From: Piscinibacter sp. HJYY11
Lineage (GTDB): Bacteria > Pseudomonadota > Gammaproteobacteria > Burkholderiales > Burkholderiaceae_C
Direction: 5' to 3'
Length of the DNA stretch: 64,000 bases
NCBI RefSeq assembly: GCF_016735515.1
Contig: NZ_JAERQZ010000001.1
Span: forward strand, 4,886,746-4,950,745
Shown in pieces: positions 17,395 through 26,183 of this stretch; position 1 is the stretch's first letter, and each line of letters begins with the position of its first letter. A model generated the notes under the pieces. That model saw only the letters and a list, made by a program, of their open reading frames with translations. It searched no databases and was not told where the DNA came from. A program made the position numbers and the translations under genes.

Positions 17395-17490
17395 TCAGCG
17401 CTTGCGTGTGGGGCCGTACAGCCCGGCGCGCGTCTTCATGAAGCCGAACAGCGCGGCCAGCAGCCGCCGCGACAAGCTCTTCAGTTCCAT
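17395..17490 (-). CDS. 31-aa basic peptide ORF in the guanidine operon
   Basis: ATG at 17490 overlaps the end of the upstream gene by ten bases, and TGA is at 17397-17395, so it is placed for translational coupling. The peptide begins [19 protein letters not shown] and ends GLYGPTRKR: an amphipathic or hydrophobic centre with a basic tail. The carboxylase start is 90 bp further on. I recognise no family. It could be a small partner of the carboxylase or of the deiminase, or a chance frame; position and the clean overlap favour a real gene modestly. Confidence 0.4.
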   Translation of the reverse strand: MELKSLSRRLLAALFGFMKTRAGLYGPTRKR

Positions 17491-18119
17491 ACCAGCACCT
17501 CCGCGGGGGTGGGGTTCCAGCCGTTGCAGGGGTTGTTGAGCTGCGGGCAGTTGGAGATGAGCACGATCACGTCCTGCTCGGCGCGCAACTCGACGTACTT
17601 GCCCGGCGCCGAGATGCCGTCTTCGAAGGTGAGGCCGCCCTCGGGCGTGACCGGCACGTTCATGAAGAAGTTGATGTTGGCGCCGATGTCGCGCTTGTTG
17701 AGCCGCCCGTCGTGCAGGCAGGCGCAGAGGAAGTTGTCGCGGCAGCTGTGCATGTAGCGCTTGCCGAGCGCGTAGCGCACGGTATTGCTCTCCTGGGCGC
17801 AGGCGCCGCCGAGGGTGTCGTGGCGGCCGCAGGTGTCGGCGGTGATGGTGAGCAGCGGGCGGCCGAGGTTGGAATACAGCACCGTGCCGGTCGTGAGGTA
17901 GGCCTTGTTCTGCCGCCGCATCGTGCGCTGCGGGTCGTAGCGCTCGCGCCGATTCGAGGCGCTGTAGAAGAGGGTGTCGACGGCCTGGTTGCCTTCGAGG
18001 TCGAGCAGGCGCAGGGTTTGGCCGGCCTTCACTTCGAAGAGATAGGGCTCGCCGGCGGGGATGACGTGGCGGAAGACGGCGTTGTCTGCGCGCCGGTCGC
18101 TGGCGGTCAGCATCTGCAT
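17481..18119 (-). CDS. Carboxyguanidine deiminase subunit-type protein (urea-carboxylase-associated, shorter)
   Basis: A 212-aa DUF1989-type protein. Members of this pair, once called UAAP1 and UAAP2, form the heteromeric carboxyguanidine deiminase (CgdAB) that turns carboxyguanidine into allophanate. Visible are the conserved core [34 protein letters not shown] with Cys/His residues suited to metal binding, and [10 protein letters not shown]. Start ATG at 18119 has AAGGAG six to seven bases upstream. It follows its longer paralogue by 13 bp and precedes the 31-aa ORF. I do not assign A or B. Confidence 0.85.
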   Translation of the reverse strand: MQMLTASDRRADNAVFRHVIPAGEPYLFEVKAGQTLRLLDLEGNQAVDTLFYSASNRRERYDPQRTMRRQNKAYLTTGTVLYSNLGRPLLTITADTCGRHDTLGGACAQESNTVRYALGKRYMHSCRDNFLCACLHDGRLNKRDIGANINFFMNVPVTPEGGLTFEDGISAPGKYVELRAEQDVIVLISNCPQLNNPCNGWNPTPAEVLVWN

Positions 18120-18132
18120 GCGGTTCTCCTTC

Positions 18133-18864
18133 TCAGAGGTAGAAGCGTTCGGTGTTGTGGAAGGCGCGCTCGTTCTCGGGCCGCGAGTGGCGGCAGGCCG
18201 TGCTCACGCCGTCGCTGTGCGCCTGGCCCCAGCGCAGGTGCACCGGGCGCGGCTCGTAGCGCGGGTTCGGGTCCATCGGGTGCTGCAAGGCGGTGAGTAC
18301 GACCAGCGTGTCCATCGGCGCGTAGAGCTCGACGTGGTCGCCCGGCTTCGAGTGGCCCGGCACGAAATGGAAGCTGCCTTCGTCGTCGACCGTGACCTTG
18401 CTGAAGAGGTTGACCACCATCAGCAGGTCCTGCAGGTCGAGGTTCCACTTGCCCATCTCGACCAGCAGGTTGTCGACGCCGTTGCGGAAGAAGCCGTTGC
18501 GCAGCTCCTGGTAGCGGCCGGTGCCGTATTTCTCGCGCACCTCGTCGGCGTTGAGCACGCCGCCGAAGGGGTCGTGCCAGCCGCAGCTGTCGGCGGTGAT
18601 GGCGGCCAGCACGCGCCCCATGTCGGAGTAGAGGCAATGGCCTGCGGTGAGCCGCGCGGTGTGCTGGCCCTTCAGCGTGTCGGGCAGGTTGAGGCGCTCG
18701 CTCGGCTGGTGGGCGTTGAGCAGCATGAGACTCACGTTCCCGCCGCCCTCGATGTCGACGAGCCGCAGCAGGTGCCCGCGCTTCAGGATGAACGAGGTGT
18801 GGCCGCCGCCGGGCACGGTCTCTTCGTACAGCGTGGCCTGCAAGGCCAGGGTCTCGGTGTTCAT
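18133..18864 (-). CDS. Carboxyguanidine deiminase subunit-type protein (urea-carboxylase-associated, longer)
   Basis: A 243-aa paralogue of the next gene, with matching blocks [16 protein letters not shown] and [15 protein letters not shown]. Together the two make the deiminase of the guanidine pathway. The start codon at 18864 overlaps the ATPase stop (ATGA). The same frame stays open far upstream into the ATPase gene, but that part is antisense-phase noise. Compared with the shorter partner, the second Cys-rich stretch is replaced by a longer [20 protein letters not shown] region. Confidence 0.85.
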   Translation of the reverse strand: MNTETLALQATLYEETVPGGGHTSFILKRGHLLRLVDIEGGGNVSLMLLNAHQPSERLNLPDTLKGQHTARLTAGHCLYSDMGRVLAAITADSCGWHDPFGGVLNADEVREKYGTGRYQELRNGFFRNGVDNLLVEMGKWNLDLQDLLMVVNLFSKVTVDDEGSFHFVPGHSKPGDHVELYAPMDTLVVLTALQHPMDPNPRYEPRPVHLRWGQAHSDGVSTACRHSRPENERAFHNTERFYL

Positions 18865-19655
18865 GTGGGCTCCTGCGTGAGAACCCGCGCCGGCAGCGAC
18901 GAAAGGGCAGCGTCGGCCAGGCGGCGGTCTTGGTTGAGACGGATGTCGTAGGTGATGCGCGCGCCGTAGGCCTGCGGTGCCTGCGGGTCGACGCGCAGCT
19001 TGTCGAACACGAGCAGGCGCGTGCCGAGGTTGAAGCCTTCGGAGAGGTCGTGCGTGACCATGAAGACGGTCAGGCGCGTTTCGCGCCACAGCTCCAGCAG
19101 CAGCGTGTGCATGTCCTTGCGGATGCCGGGGTCGAGCGCGCCGAAGGGCTCGTCGAGCAGCAGGATGGCGGGGCGCAGGATTAGGGCCTGCGCGATCGCG
19201 AGCCGCTGCTGCATGCCGCCCGAGAGCTGGCTCGGGTACTGGTGCAGCGCGTGCCCGAGGCCCACACGTTCGAGCAGGCGCGCGGCCTCGTCGCGGGCCG
19301 CCTGCTTGCGCCGCCCCCACAGCCGCCCGAGCAGCGGTGCGTTCGGCAGCTCCAGGCCGATCGCCACGTTGTCGAGCACGCTCAGGTGCGGCAGCACCGA
19401 GTAGCGCTGGAACACCACGCCGCGGCTGGCATCGGGCTCGTCGCGCAGCGCTTCGCCGCGCAGCAGGAGCTGCCCCTTGCTCGGCCGCTCCTGCCCCAGC
19501 AGCAGCCGCAGGAAGGTCGACTTGCCACAGCCCGAGGCGCCCACCAGCGTGCAGAACTCGCCTTCGTCGACGCTGAGGTTCAGGTGTTCCAGCACCACGT
19601 GTGCGCCATAGCGCTGCCAGACGTTGCGCACCTCCAGATAAGGCGCGCGGCTCAT
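18861..19655 (-). CDS. ABC transporter ATPase of the guanidine operon
   Basis: A 264-aa nitrate/sulfonate/taurine-type ATPase: Walker A GASGCGKST, Q-loop VVFQRYSVLPHL, signature LSGGMQQRLAIAQAL, Walker B ILLLDEPFGALD, switch MVTHD. It overlaps the permease upstream and the deiminase-type gene downstream by four bases each. It drives import of the operon's substrate, probably guanidine or a guanidino compound, by analogy with transporters fixed next to this carboxylase. Confidence 0.9.
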   Translation of the reverse strand: MSRAPYLEVRNVWQRYGAHVVLEHLNLSVDEGEFCTLVGASGCGKSTFLRLLLGQERPSKGQLLLRGEALRDEPDASRGVVFQRYSVLPHLSVLDNVAIGLELPNAPLLGRLWGRRKQAARDEAARLLERVGLGHALHQYPSQLSGGMQQRLAIAQALILRPAILLLDEPFGALDPGIRKDMHTLLLELWRETRLTVFMVTHDLSEGFNLGTRLLVFDKLRVDPQAPQAYGARITYDIRLNQDRRLADAALSSLPARVLTQEPT

Positions 19656-20467
19656 GGCTTGTCTCCCACCGACCACGGGAAGCACCACTGGTTGAGGCGG
19701 CGCAGGCCGTAGTCCATCAGCCAGGCGAGCAGGGTGATCCACACCACGTAGGGCAGGATCACGTCCATCGCCATGTAGCGGCGCACGAGGAAGATGCGGT
19801 AGCCGAGGCCGGCGGTCGCCGAGATGGCTTCGGCGCAGATGAGGAAGAGCCACGCCGAGCCGAGCATCAGCCGCAGCGACACCAGCAGCCGCGAGGCGAG
19901 CTGCGGGAGGATGACGCGCAGCACCAGCGTCCAGCTGTTGGCGCCCAGCGTCTGCGCCTTCACCAGCACCTCGCGCGGGATCTCGCGGGCGCGCTGCTCC
20001 AGGTCGCGCGCCAGGACCGGCGTGACGCCGATCACGATCAGCATCACCTTCGACAGCTCTTCCAGCCCGAACACGATGAAGAGGATGGGCAGGATCGCCA
20101 CCGGCGGCACCATCGACAGCAGCGCGAGCATCGGCGACAGCGGCGCGCGCAGCAGCGGGAAGGCGCCAGCCGCGATGCCCAGGCACAGGCCCGCCAGCGC
20201 CGAGATGCCGAGGCCCAGGCCCAGCCGCACGAGGCTCGCCGCGGTGTCCGTCCACAGCAGGATCTCGCCGGTGCGCTCGTCTTCGGTGAAGGCCATGCGG
20301 TCGATGGCCTCGGCCATCTGCGTGGCGCTGGGCAGCAGCTTGTCGTCCGGGTTGTCGGCCAGGCGCAGGGCCGAGCCGGTGGCATAGACGGCGACGAGCA
20401 GGATCAGCGGCAGCAGCATCAGCAGCCACCGCCCACCCGGCCCCGGATGACGGTTGACGAAGCGCAT
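19652..20467 (-). CDS. ABC transporter permease of the guanidine operon
   Basis: A 271-aa inner-membrane permease with about six hydrophobic segments and the EAA-type loop (LVKAQTLGANSWTLVLRVILPQL). MRFVNRHPG at 20467 begins a short cytoplasmic stretch before the first helix; the frame upstream reads through the end of the binding-protein gene in another phase. It ends on the ATPase start (ATGA). Confidence 0.9.
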   Translation of the reverse strand: MRFVNRHPGPGGRWLLMLLPLILLVAVYATGSALRLADNPDDKLLPSATQMAEAIDRMAFTEDERTGEILLWTDTAASLVRLGLGLGISALAGLCLGIAAGAFPLLRAPLSPMLALLSMVPPVAILPILFIVFGLEELSKVMLIVIGVTPVLARDLEQRAREIPREVLVKAQTLGANSWTLVLRVILPQLASRLLVSLRLMLGSAWLFLICAEAISATAGLGYRIFLVRRYMAMDVILPYVVWITLLAWLMDYGLRRLNQWCFPWSVGDKP

Positions 20468-20477
20468 CGTCAGGCGC

Positions 20478-21536
20478 TCAGAGCTTGCCGTCGGCCGCCA
20501 GGCGCAGGTAGGTGTCGTCGAAGCGCAGCTTGGTGTTCTTGGCGTTGCCGTTGACCGCACCGCCCGGGAAGGCCACGCCGATCGCGTCGGCGCTCTTCGC
20601 CCCTTCGCCGAGCAGCTTCTTGTCGAAGGAGAACTTCGCCACGCGCTTCATCGTGTCGGCAAGCTTCGGGCTGGTGACGAAACTCACCGCGTCGGCCGGC
20701 GTGAACATCAACGCCGTGGTCTTGAGCTGCGACTGGTAGTCGGCGAGCGTGGTGCCCGAGGCCTTGGCCATGTGCGTGAGCGCGGGCGTGTTGCCGGCCT
20801 TCATCAGCGCCATCACCTCGAACCAGGCGCCGGTGAGTGCCTTGCCGAGCGCGGGGTTGTCCTTCAGCGTGGCGGTGTTGACGACCATCAGGTCGATGAT
20901 CTCGCCAGGCACCTGGCTGGAGTCGAACACCTTCACCGCCCCGGGCGTGGCGGCGATGGTCGCGAGCTGCGGGTTCCACGTGACGGCAGCCGTGACCTTG
21001 GGCGTGCCGAAGGCGCCGGTGATGTCGGCGTCGGACGTGTTGACGACCTTGATGTCACGCTCGCGCAGGCCGGCCTGGTCAAGGCCGCGGGCGAGCAGGT
21101 AGTGCGAGACCGAGAACTGCACCAGGTGCACGTTCTGGCCCTTCAGGTCCTTGAGCGTCTTGCCGGCGCCCTTGAGCACGATGCCGTCGTTGCCGTTGGA
21201 GTAGCTGCCGGGGATCAGGGCCGTGCTGTCGACGCCGCCGGCGGCGGGGATGGTCAGCGCGTCCATGTTGGTCATGGTGCAGCCGTCGAACTGGCCTGCG
21301 GTGTACTGGTTGATCGACTCGACGTAGTCGTTGAGCTGCGTGACCTTGATGTTGATGCCGTACTTCTTGGCCCACTTGTCGACGATGCCCTGCGTGCCGG
21401 CGTATTCCCACGGCATCCATCCGGCGTAGATCGTCCAGCAGACGTTGAACTGGGTCTTGGGTGCGGCGTGGGCGGCGGTGCCGCACAGGCTGGCAAGGCT
21501 GAGGGCGAGGGCGCCCACGAGTTGACGCGAGAACAT
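20478..21536 (-). CDS. ABC transporter substrate-binding protein of the guanidine operon
   Basis: A 352-aa periplasmic receptor of the type annotated as putative urea ABC transporter receptor next to urea carboxylase. Signal peptide MFSRQLVGALALSLASLCG...AHA, then FNVCWTIYAGWMPWEYAG and the NMDALTIPAAGGVDSTAL block. The ATG at 21536 follows GGAG by nine bases and the riboswitch leader. It is the first coding gene of the operon. Given the guanidine-sensing leader, guanidine or a close analogue is the expected ligand. Confidence 0.88.
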   Translation of the reverse strand: MFSRQLVGALALSLASLCGTAAHAAPKTQFNVCWTIYAGWMPWEYAGTQGIVDKWAKKYGINIKVTQLNDYVESINQYTAGQFDGCTMTNMDALTIPAAGGVDSTALIPGSYSNGNDGIVLKGAGKTLKDLKGQNVHLVQFSVSHYLLARGLDQAGLRERDIKVVNTSDADITGAFGTPKVTAAVTWNPQLATIAATPGAVKVFDSSQVPGEIIDLMVVNTATLKDNPALGKALTGAWFEVMALMKAGNTPALTHMAKASGTTLADYQSQLKTTALMFTPADAVSFVTSPKLADTMKRVAKFSFDKKLLGEGAKSADAIGVAFPGGAVNGNAKNTKLRFDDTYLRLAADGKL

Positions 21537-21564
21537 GACGACGGCACTCCAATAGAGTTGGACA

Positions 21565-21606
21565 AAGGGCGGGAGCAGCGTCACACCGCGTGGTGTGGCT
21601 CTCCCG
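21565..21606 (-). terminator. Expression platform of the guanidine-I riboswitch
   Basis: In the transcript, CGGGAG at the 3' end of the aptamer (21606-21601) can pair with CTCCCG (21575-21570), enclosing a perfect hairpin CACACC-GCGT-GGTGTG (21597-21582). A CCCTTT run follows. Pairing would use up the conserved CCCGGGAGA of the aptamer. That gives the classic choice between ligand-bound aptamer and terminator. Confidence 0.6.
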
Positions 21607-21706
21607 GGCTTTTGTCCCGCCGTGTAACCTCAGTGAGGTCGCCAGCTCTCGGACCAGACATCCGCACGTGCCCCCAAGACAGCGCGCGGACCGGAACCCT
21701 AGCCAG
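21599..21706 (-). promoter_or_regulatory. Guanidine-I (ykkC) riboswitch aptamer
   Basis: Read on the minus strand, the leader contains the conserved blocks of the ykkC/guanidine-I class in the right order: CTAGGGTTCCGG, TGGTCCGAGAG, a CTGGCGACCTCA stem-loop with its partner TGAGGTTACACGG, then CGGGACAAAAGCCCGGGAGA. It sits 62 bases upstream of the first gene. This class turns genes on when guanidine is bound. The match is strong enough to settle the operon's substrate class. Confidence 0.95.
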
Positions 21707-21752
21707 CCATTTCTGGATCTGCAGCATGACGCTGTTCCCGAAGCGACGTGCT

Positions 21753-21768
21753 TGCAACAGCTGTGCCA
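21753..21768 (-). promoter_or_regulatory. Sigma-54 promoter of the guanidine operon
   Basis: TGGCACAGCTGTTGCA with a C before it fits the sigma-54 consensus YTGGCACGRNNNTTGCW at all but one informative base, including the -24 GG and -12 GC with ten bases between them. The implied start, near 21743, is about 35 nt upstream of the aptamer. This points to nitrogen-limitation control through an NtrC-type activator; no clear NtrC site was seen. Confidence 0.75.
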
Positions 21769-21845
21769 GGCATTCTGCGAGTCAAATGAGTCGGATCGGT
21801 GCATGGCGGCCTGCGCCTGCACTGGCATGGGGCGCCGAGGGTCCG

Positions 21846-23747
21846 CTAGGCCTTCACGCCGAGGGCCGCGAAGTGCACGACCCACTCCTGCGCCGGGTCC
21901 ACGCCCACCAGCGCGGCCGCCTCGTCGTCGTAGAAGGCGCCCACGCCGCACGCGCCCAGGCCACCGGCGCCGGCTTCGAGGTAGACACGCTCGCCGATGA
22001 GCCCGGCCTCGAGGAAGGCGTGGCGGTAGCCGCGCGCGGCGCCGAGCGGGTCGGCGGCGAAGCGCTCGCGGTCGATCGACAGCACGAAGACGACGTGGGC
22101 GTCGGTGATGACGTCCTGGTCCAGCCCCGCTGCGCCGGCGGCCGCGCGCAACGCCAGCGGGGCACGGCGCGGTGCCAGGGCGTGACGCTCTGCGTCGTAG
22201 CGGTAGGCGCCGGGTGCGAGGCCCGCCACGTGGTTGACGACGAGGTTCACGCGCACGGCGTGCGACAGCATCGGCCCCGCACCACCCAGGCCCGACAGCA
22301 CGCCGGCGAGTGCGGGCAGCGGCAGTGGCGCGCCCGCGAAGCGGCGCACCGAGCGGCGTTTCGCGATCACCGCCAGCCAGTCGGGCGCGAGGGGCGGGGT
22401 GCGGGGCAGTGGGGGCAGGGTGGCGGCGGCCGCCGGTGCAGCGCGTTCGGCATGCGTCGGCACGGTCTCCACGTGCGGTGACGAGGCCGCCTGCAACGAC
22501 GTTGCCGTGTGGATGGCACCGGTGACGCCGAGCGAGGGTAAGTGGCCAGCCGGTGAAGGTGGGCGCAGCCCAGGCCGGCCCACCGCAGGCGTGGCGGGTG
22601 GTGGGGACGGCGCTCCGAGGGCGGTGATCGCCAGCACGCCTTCGTCTGCCTGGTCCACGCCCAGCGCCTGTGCGACGCGCGCTTCGTCGAAGGCGGGCAA
22701 GAGCCGCATCGGAACGTCGAAGACGCGGGCCGCGACCCGCAGGTTTTCGAGCGCATGCCCCAGGTCCGCGAGCACGTAGCGATAGGTCCGGTCACCGTAC
22801 TTGCGGCCGGTGCGCCGAAAGACTGCTGTCGCGACGACCAGCACCGGCGCGTCGCGCGCGGCCTCGTCGAAGACAGCGGCCTGCAGCATCGCGGCCGCGT
22901 CTGCCGCGCCGAGCGGTGCGAGCGCATGAGACTCCGCATCGTGGTGCCACACCCCCGGCGCCAGGCCGGGGAGCGCGCGCACCGCGAGGTAGAGCTCGGT
23001 CGAGAAGAGTGCGCCCGACGACGGCGATGCCCGCAGGATGAGCCCGCCGCGCGACTGCGTCACGCCGGTCGTGTGCCACAGGATGTCGGCGAGCGCGCCC
23101 AGGTCGAGCGGTGTGGCGCGCCGCGCGCCTGGCCCGGGCAGGCGGACCGGCACCGCCTTGGCGTACCGCTTGAACGGCGCCGGCGCGGCCCCCCAGTCCA
23201 CGAGGGGCACGCTCGTCAACACGCCAGTACGCGAGTGCGACGTGAGCGCATGGAAACGTTCGACGATGCCGGGCTCTGCGCTGTCGGTCGCGGCGTCTGG
23301 GCGGTCAGGCGCGGCCACGTCGCGACGCCCGTGTCGCCACCCGAGCGCGTAGGCCAGGCTGGCGGCCGCAGCAATGCCGAGCGTCGCGAGCGCCCCGCGC
23401 CGTGCAGGCTGCGGCAGGGCTGCGCGATGCTCGGGCCCGGGCGCAACCTCGCGCGAACGCCGGCGCATGAAGAAGCGCCACACCACCCGGAAGTTGAAGA
23501 CGAGGTGCAGCGCGACGAGCAGCACCGTGCCGTAGCCGAAGAGGTAGTGCCAGTCGAACACCGGCAGCTGCTGGTTCGCGACCCAGAAGATCCCCAGCCC
23601 GGCGGTGGCCAGCAGGTAGGCCAGCAGCAGCACGCTCGAGGCCACGTTGAGCGCCTGGCGCGAGGGCCTGCGGCCGCGCAGCATCTGCACGGCCAGGAGC
23701 ACAGCCGCCGCCAGCAGTGGCAGCGCAACCCACAGCAGCTTGGGCAT
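21846..23747 (-). CDS. Membrane-anchored protein with two SagB-type nitroreductase domains
   Basis: A 633-aa protein. Residues 1-100 hold three to four hydrophobic helices, with His in WHYLFGYG and LVALHLVFNFRV as in small cytochrome-b-like membrane domains. A linker and further helix follow (about 118-135). Then come a first nitroreductase-like domain of SagB/ThcOx type (about 165-395; RGGLILRASPSSGALFSTELYL) and a second (about 475-633; AKRRSVRRFAG, EAGLIGERVYLEAGAGGLGACG, the usual flavin-binding ends). A Pro/Ala/Thr-rich linker joins them. GAGGTGA precedes the ATG. SagB proteins oxidise azolines in peptide natural products, but no precursor or cyclodehydratase gene is nearby. A redox role linked to the membrane is inference. 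Confidence 0.75.
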   Translation of the reverse strand: MPKLLWVALPLLAAAVLLAVQMLRGRRPSRQALNVASSVLLLAYLLATAGLGIFWVANQQLPVFDWHYLFGYGTVLLVALHLVFNFRVVWRFFMRRRSREVAPGPEHRAALPQPARRGALATLGIAAAASLAYALGWRHGRRDVAAPDRPDAATDSAEPGIVERFHALTSHSRTGVLTSVPLVDWGAAPAPFKRYAKAVPVRLPGPGARRATPLDLGALADILWHTTGVTQSRGGLILRASPSSGALFSTELYLAVRALPGLAPGVWHHDAESHALAPLGAADAAAMLQAAVFDEAARDAPVLVVATAVFRRTGRKYGDRTYRYVLADLGHALENLRVAARVFDVPMRLLPAFDEARVAQALGVDQADEGVLAITALGAPSPPPATPAVGRPGLRPPSPAGHLPSLGVTGAIHTATSLQAASSPHVETVPTHAERAAPAAAATLPPLPRTPPLAPDWLAVIAKRRSVRRFAGAPLPLPALAGVLSGLGGAGPMLSHAVRVNLVVNHVAGLAPGAYRYDAERHALAPRRAPLALRAAAGAAGLDQDVITDAHVVFVLSIDRERFAADPLGAARGYRHAFLEAGLIGERVYLEAGAGGLGACGVGAFYDDEAAALVGVDPAQEWVVHFAALGVKA

Positions 23748-24006
23748 CGACGATCACCTCTCTCGGTGATCTTCGCGCGTCTCGACGTGCTGCACGTGCC
23801 GCCGCTGCCCATCACCCTGGTTTCGCAAAGCACCCCGGGTTGAACGCCTGAGCAACTGGGGCGCAAGCACCCTTCACTTCGCCGGATCGACCAGGGTCAA
23901 AACAACCAAAATGACCAAATCGGTACTTTTCCCTCAGTTGTTGACGGAAAACGCCCGACAACCAGAGTGAGGCGCGACTGGTGCCTCTCACATCAGCGGA
24001 GTACCC

Positions 24007-25596
24007 ATGTTCAAGCAAACCCGGCTCGGCACACGCCTGGCCCTCGCGTTCGGCGCCCTCATCGTGATGGGCGCATTGGTGGCTGCCTTCGGCATCAACG
24101 GGCTGATGCGGCTCGACACCGTGAATGACGCTCTCTACGAGAAAGAACTGCTCGGCATTTCCTATGTCAAGGAAGCCAACATCAACCTGATCTACGCGGC
24201 CAGAGCACGCGGCCAATACACCCTGGCCACCAACGATGAAGAGCGCCAGGCCGCGCGCAAGACCTACCAGGAATCCGTCGACAACATGCGCATGTGGCTC
24301 GACAGGGCGCGGCCCCTCTTCTATCTGAAGAAGGGCCAGGACGAATTCGACCGGCTCGAGGCCATGATCAAGGTCTGGCTGCCCGCGGCCGATGCCTATT
24401 TCACCGCCGCGGCCGCCAAGGCGCTGCAAGCCCGTGATGCCGATCTCGCCAAGCTGGATCTCGCCGTCAGGCAGTCGAACAAGACCGTCGACGACCAGCT
24501 CACCCTGCTCACCAAGCTGAAGGAGGAGAACGGTGCCCGCGCCGCCAAGGAGGGCACCGAGCTCTTCAAGCTCATGAGCATCGTGATGGGTGTGCTGACC
24601 GCGGTCAGCGCCGTGTGCGGCGTCGTCGTGGGCGTGCTGATCACCCGCGGGATCACCCGCTCGCTGGGCGGAGAACCCGCCGACGTGGCCCAGGTGGCAA
24701 ACGCCGTGGCCACCGGTGACCTCACCACCCGCATCGACACCTCGCGTGCTTCGCCGGGCAGCGTGGTTGCCGCGATGGACCACATGCAGCAGTCGCTGCG
24801 CAAGGTGGTGAGCCAGGTGCGCTCCAGCAGCGACAGCATCGCCACCGGCTCCTCACAGATCGCCACCGGCAACGCCGACCTCAGCCAGCGCACCGAAGAG
24901 CAGGCGAGCAACCTCCAGCAGACCGCGGCGTCGATGGAGCAGCTCACGGCCACGGTCAAGACCAACGCCGACACCGCGCGCCAGGCGACGCAGCTCGCGG
25001 CCACCGCGACGCAGGCGGCTGGCCAGGGAGGCGCCGTGGTGGGACAGGTGGTGCAGACGATGGAAGGCATCACCGCGTCCAGCAAGAAGATCGCCGACAT
25101 CATCGGCGTCATCGATGGCATCGCGTTCCAGACCAACATCCTCGCGCTGAACGCCGCCGTGGAAGCGGCGCGTGCCGGCGAGCAAGGCCGCGGTTTCGCG
25201 GTCGTCGCGAGCGAGGTCCGCACGCTGGCCCAGCGCTCGGCTGGCGCCGCGAAGGAAATCAAGGGGCTCATCACCGAAAGCGTGGAAAAAGTGGAAGCCG
25301 GCAGCCTGCAGGTCGGCGAAGCCGGCCGTGCGATGGACGACATCGTGCTGCAGGTCAAGCGTGTCAGCGACCTGATCGGCGAGATCGGTTCGGCCACCCA
25401 GGAGCAGACCCAGGGCATCAGCCAGATCGGCGACGCGGTGAGCCAGCTCGACCAGGTGACCCAGCAGAACGCCGCCCTCGTGGAAGAAAGCGCGGCCGCC
25501 GCCGACAGCCTCAAGCAGCAGGCCTCTCGCCTGGTGGAGGCGGTGGGCATCTTCACGCTCGACGACAGCGACCGCCGCATCGGCGCCCCGGTCTGA
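24007..25596 (+). CDS. Methyl-accepting chemotaxis protein
   Basis: A 529-aa chemoreceptor. Two membrane helices (about 12-32 and 192-215) flank a periplasmic four-helix sensor (about 35-190); a HAMP linker and a signalling hairpin follow, with the tip [20 protein letters not shown] (around 380-400). Methylation-type Gln/Glu pairs lie on both arms. It binds a ligand outside and controls CheA through CheW. A cheW gene follows 22 bp later, so the two are co-expressed. The C-terminus ends without the CheR-binding pentapeptide. Confidence 0.95.
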   Translation: MFKQTRLGTRLALAFGALIVMGALVAAFGINGLMRLDTVNDALYEKELLGISYVKEANINLIYAARARGQYTLATNDEERQAARKTYQESVDNMRMWLDRARPLFYLKKGQDEFDRLEAMIKVWLPAADAYFTAAAAKALQARDADLAKLDLAVRQSNKTVDDQLTLLTKLKEENGARAAKEGTELFKLMSIVMGVLTAVSAVCGVVVGVLITRGITRSLGGEPADVAQVANAVATGDLTTRIDTSRASPGSVVAAMDHMQQSLRKVVSQVRSSSDSIATGSSQIATGNADLSQRTEEQASNLQQTAASMEQLTATVKTNADTARQATQLAATATQAAGQGGAVVGQVVQTMEGITASSKKIADIIGVIDGIAFQTNILALNAAVEAARAGEQGRGFAVVASEVRTLAQRSAGAAKEIKGLITESVEKVEAGSLQVGEAGRAMDDIVLQVKRVSDLIGEIGSATQEQTQGISQIGDAVSQLDQVTQQNAALVEESAAAADSLKQQASRLVEAVGIFTLDDSDRRIGAPV

Positions 25597-25618
25597 GCCC
25601 CCGGTCGGAGGACACGCC

Positions 25619-26149
25619 ATGGACATGATCCAGGAAGGCCTGCAGGTCGCGCGGCAGGTCGCCGCCACGCGGCCGGCGACGGCCGCCTCGGCTGAATACC
25701 TCAGCTTCCGGCTCGGCGCCGAGGAGTACGGGATCGACCTGCTGAAAGTGCAGGAGATCCGTTCGTACGAAGCCCCGACGCGCATCGCGAACGCACCGCG
25801 CTTCGTCAAGGGGGTGCTCAACCTGCGCGGCGTCATCATGCCGGTCGTCGACCCGCGCATGACCCTCGACTGCGAGCGCGCCGATGTCGACGACTTCACG
25901 GTGGTGATCGTCCTCAACGTCTGCGATCGGCTCGTGGGCGTGGTGGTCGATTCGGTGAGCGACGTGCTGGCCCTGGGCCCCGCCGACATCCGGCCGGCGC
26001 CGGAGATGGCGGTGAACTCGGAGACGCGCTTCATCAACGGCATCGCCTCGGTGCAGGAGCGCACCCTCATCCTGCTGGACATCGAGTCGCTGATGGCCGG
26101 CCCCTCGATGGGGCTGGTCGGCGTGCAGGCCGACGCAGGCTTGGCGTGA
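25619..26149 (+). CDS. cheW: Chemotaxis coupling protein CheW
   Basis: A 176-aa CheW adaptor: SFRLGAEEYGIDLLKVQEI, NLRGVIMPVVDPR and VDSVSDVLALGPADI are the family blocks that link receptors to CheA. An extra N-terminal 25 residues precede the domain. CGGAGGACACGCC precedes the ATG. It pairs with the receptor just upstream; no cheA or cheY is in the window. Confidence 0.95.
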   Translation: MDMIQEGLQVARQVAATRPATAASAEYLSFRLGAEEYGIDLLKVQEIRSYEAPTRIANAPRFVKGVLNLRGVIMPVVDPRMTLDCERADVDDFTVVIVLNVCDRLVGVVVDSVSDVLALGPADIRPAPEMAVNSETRFINGIASVQERTLILLDIESLMAGPSMGLVGVQADAGLA

Positions 26150-26183
26150 GGACAAGCAGGCGAGCCCTGCGTAAGATGCCTGC

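Noticed and set aside
24396..25580. Long antisense frame within the chemoreceptor gene
   Set aside because: Ser/Ala-rich noise; the sense strand is a complete MCP.
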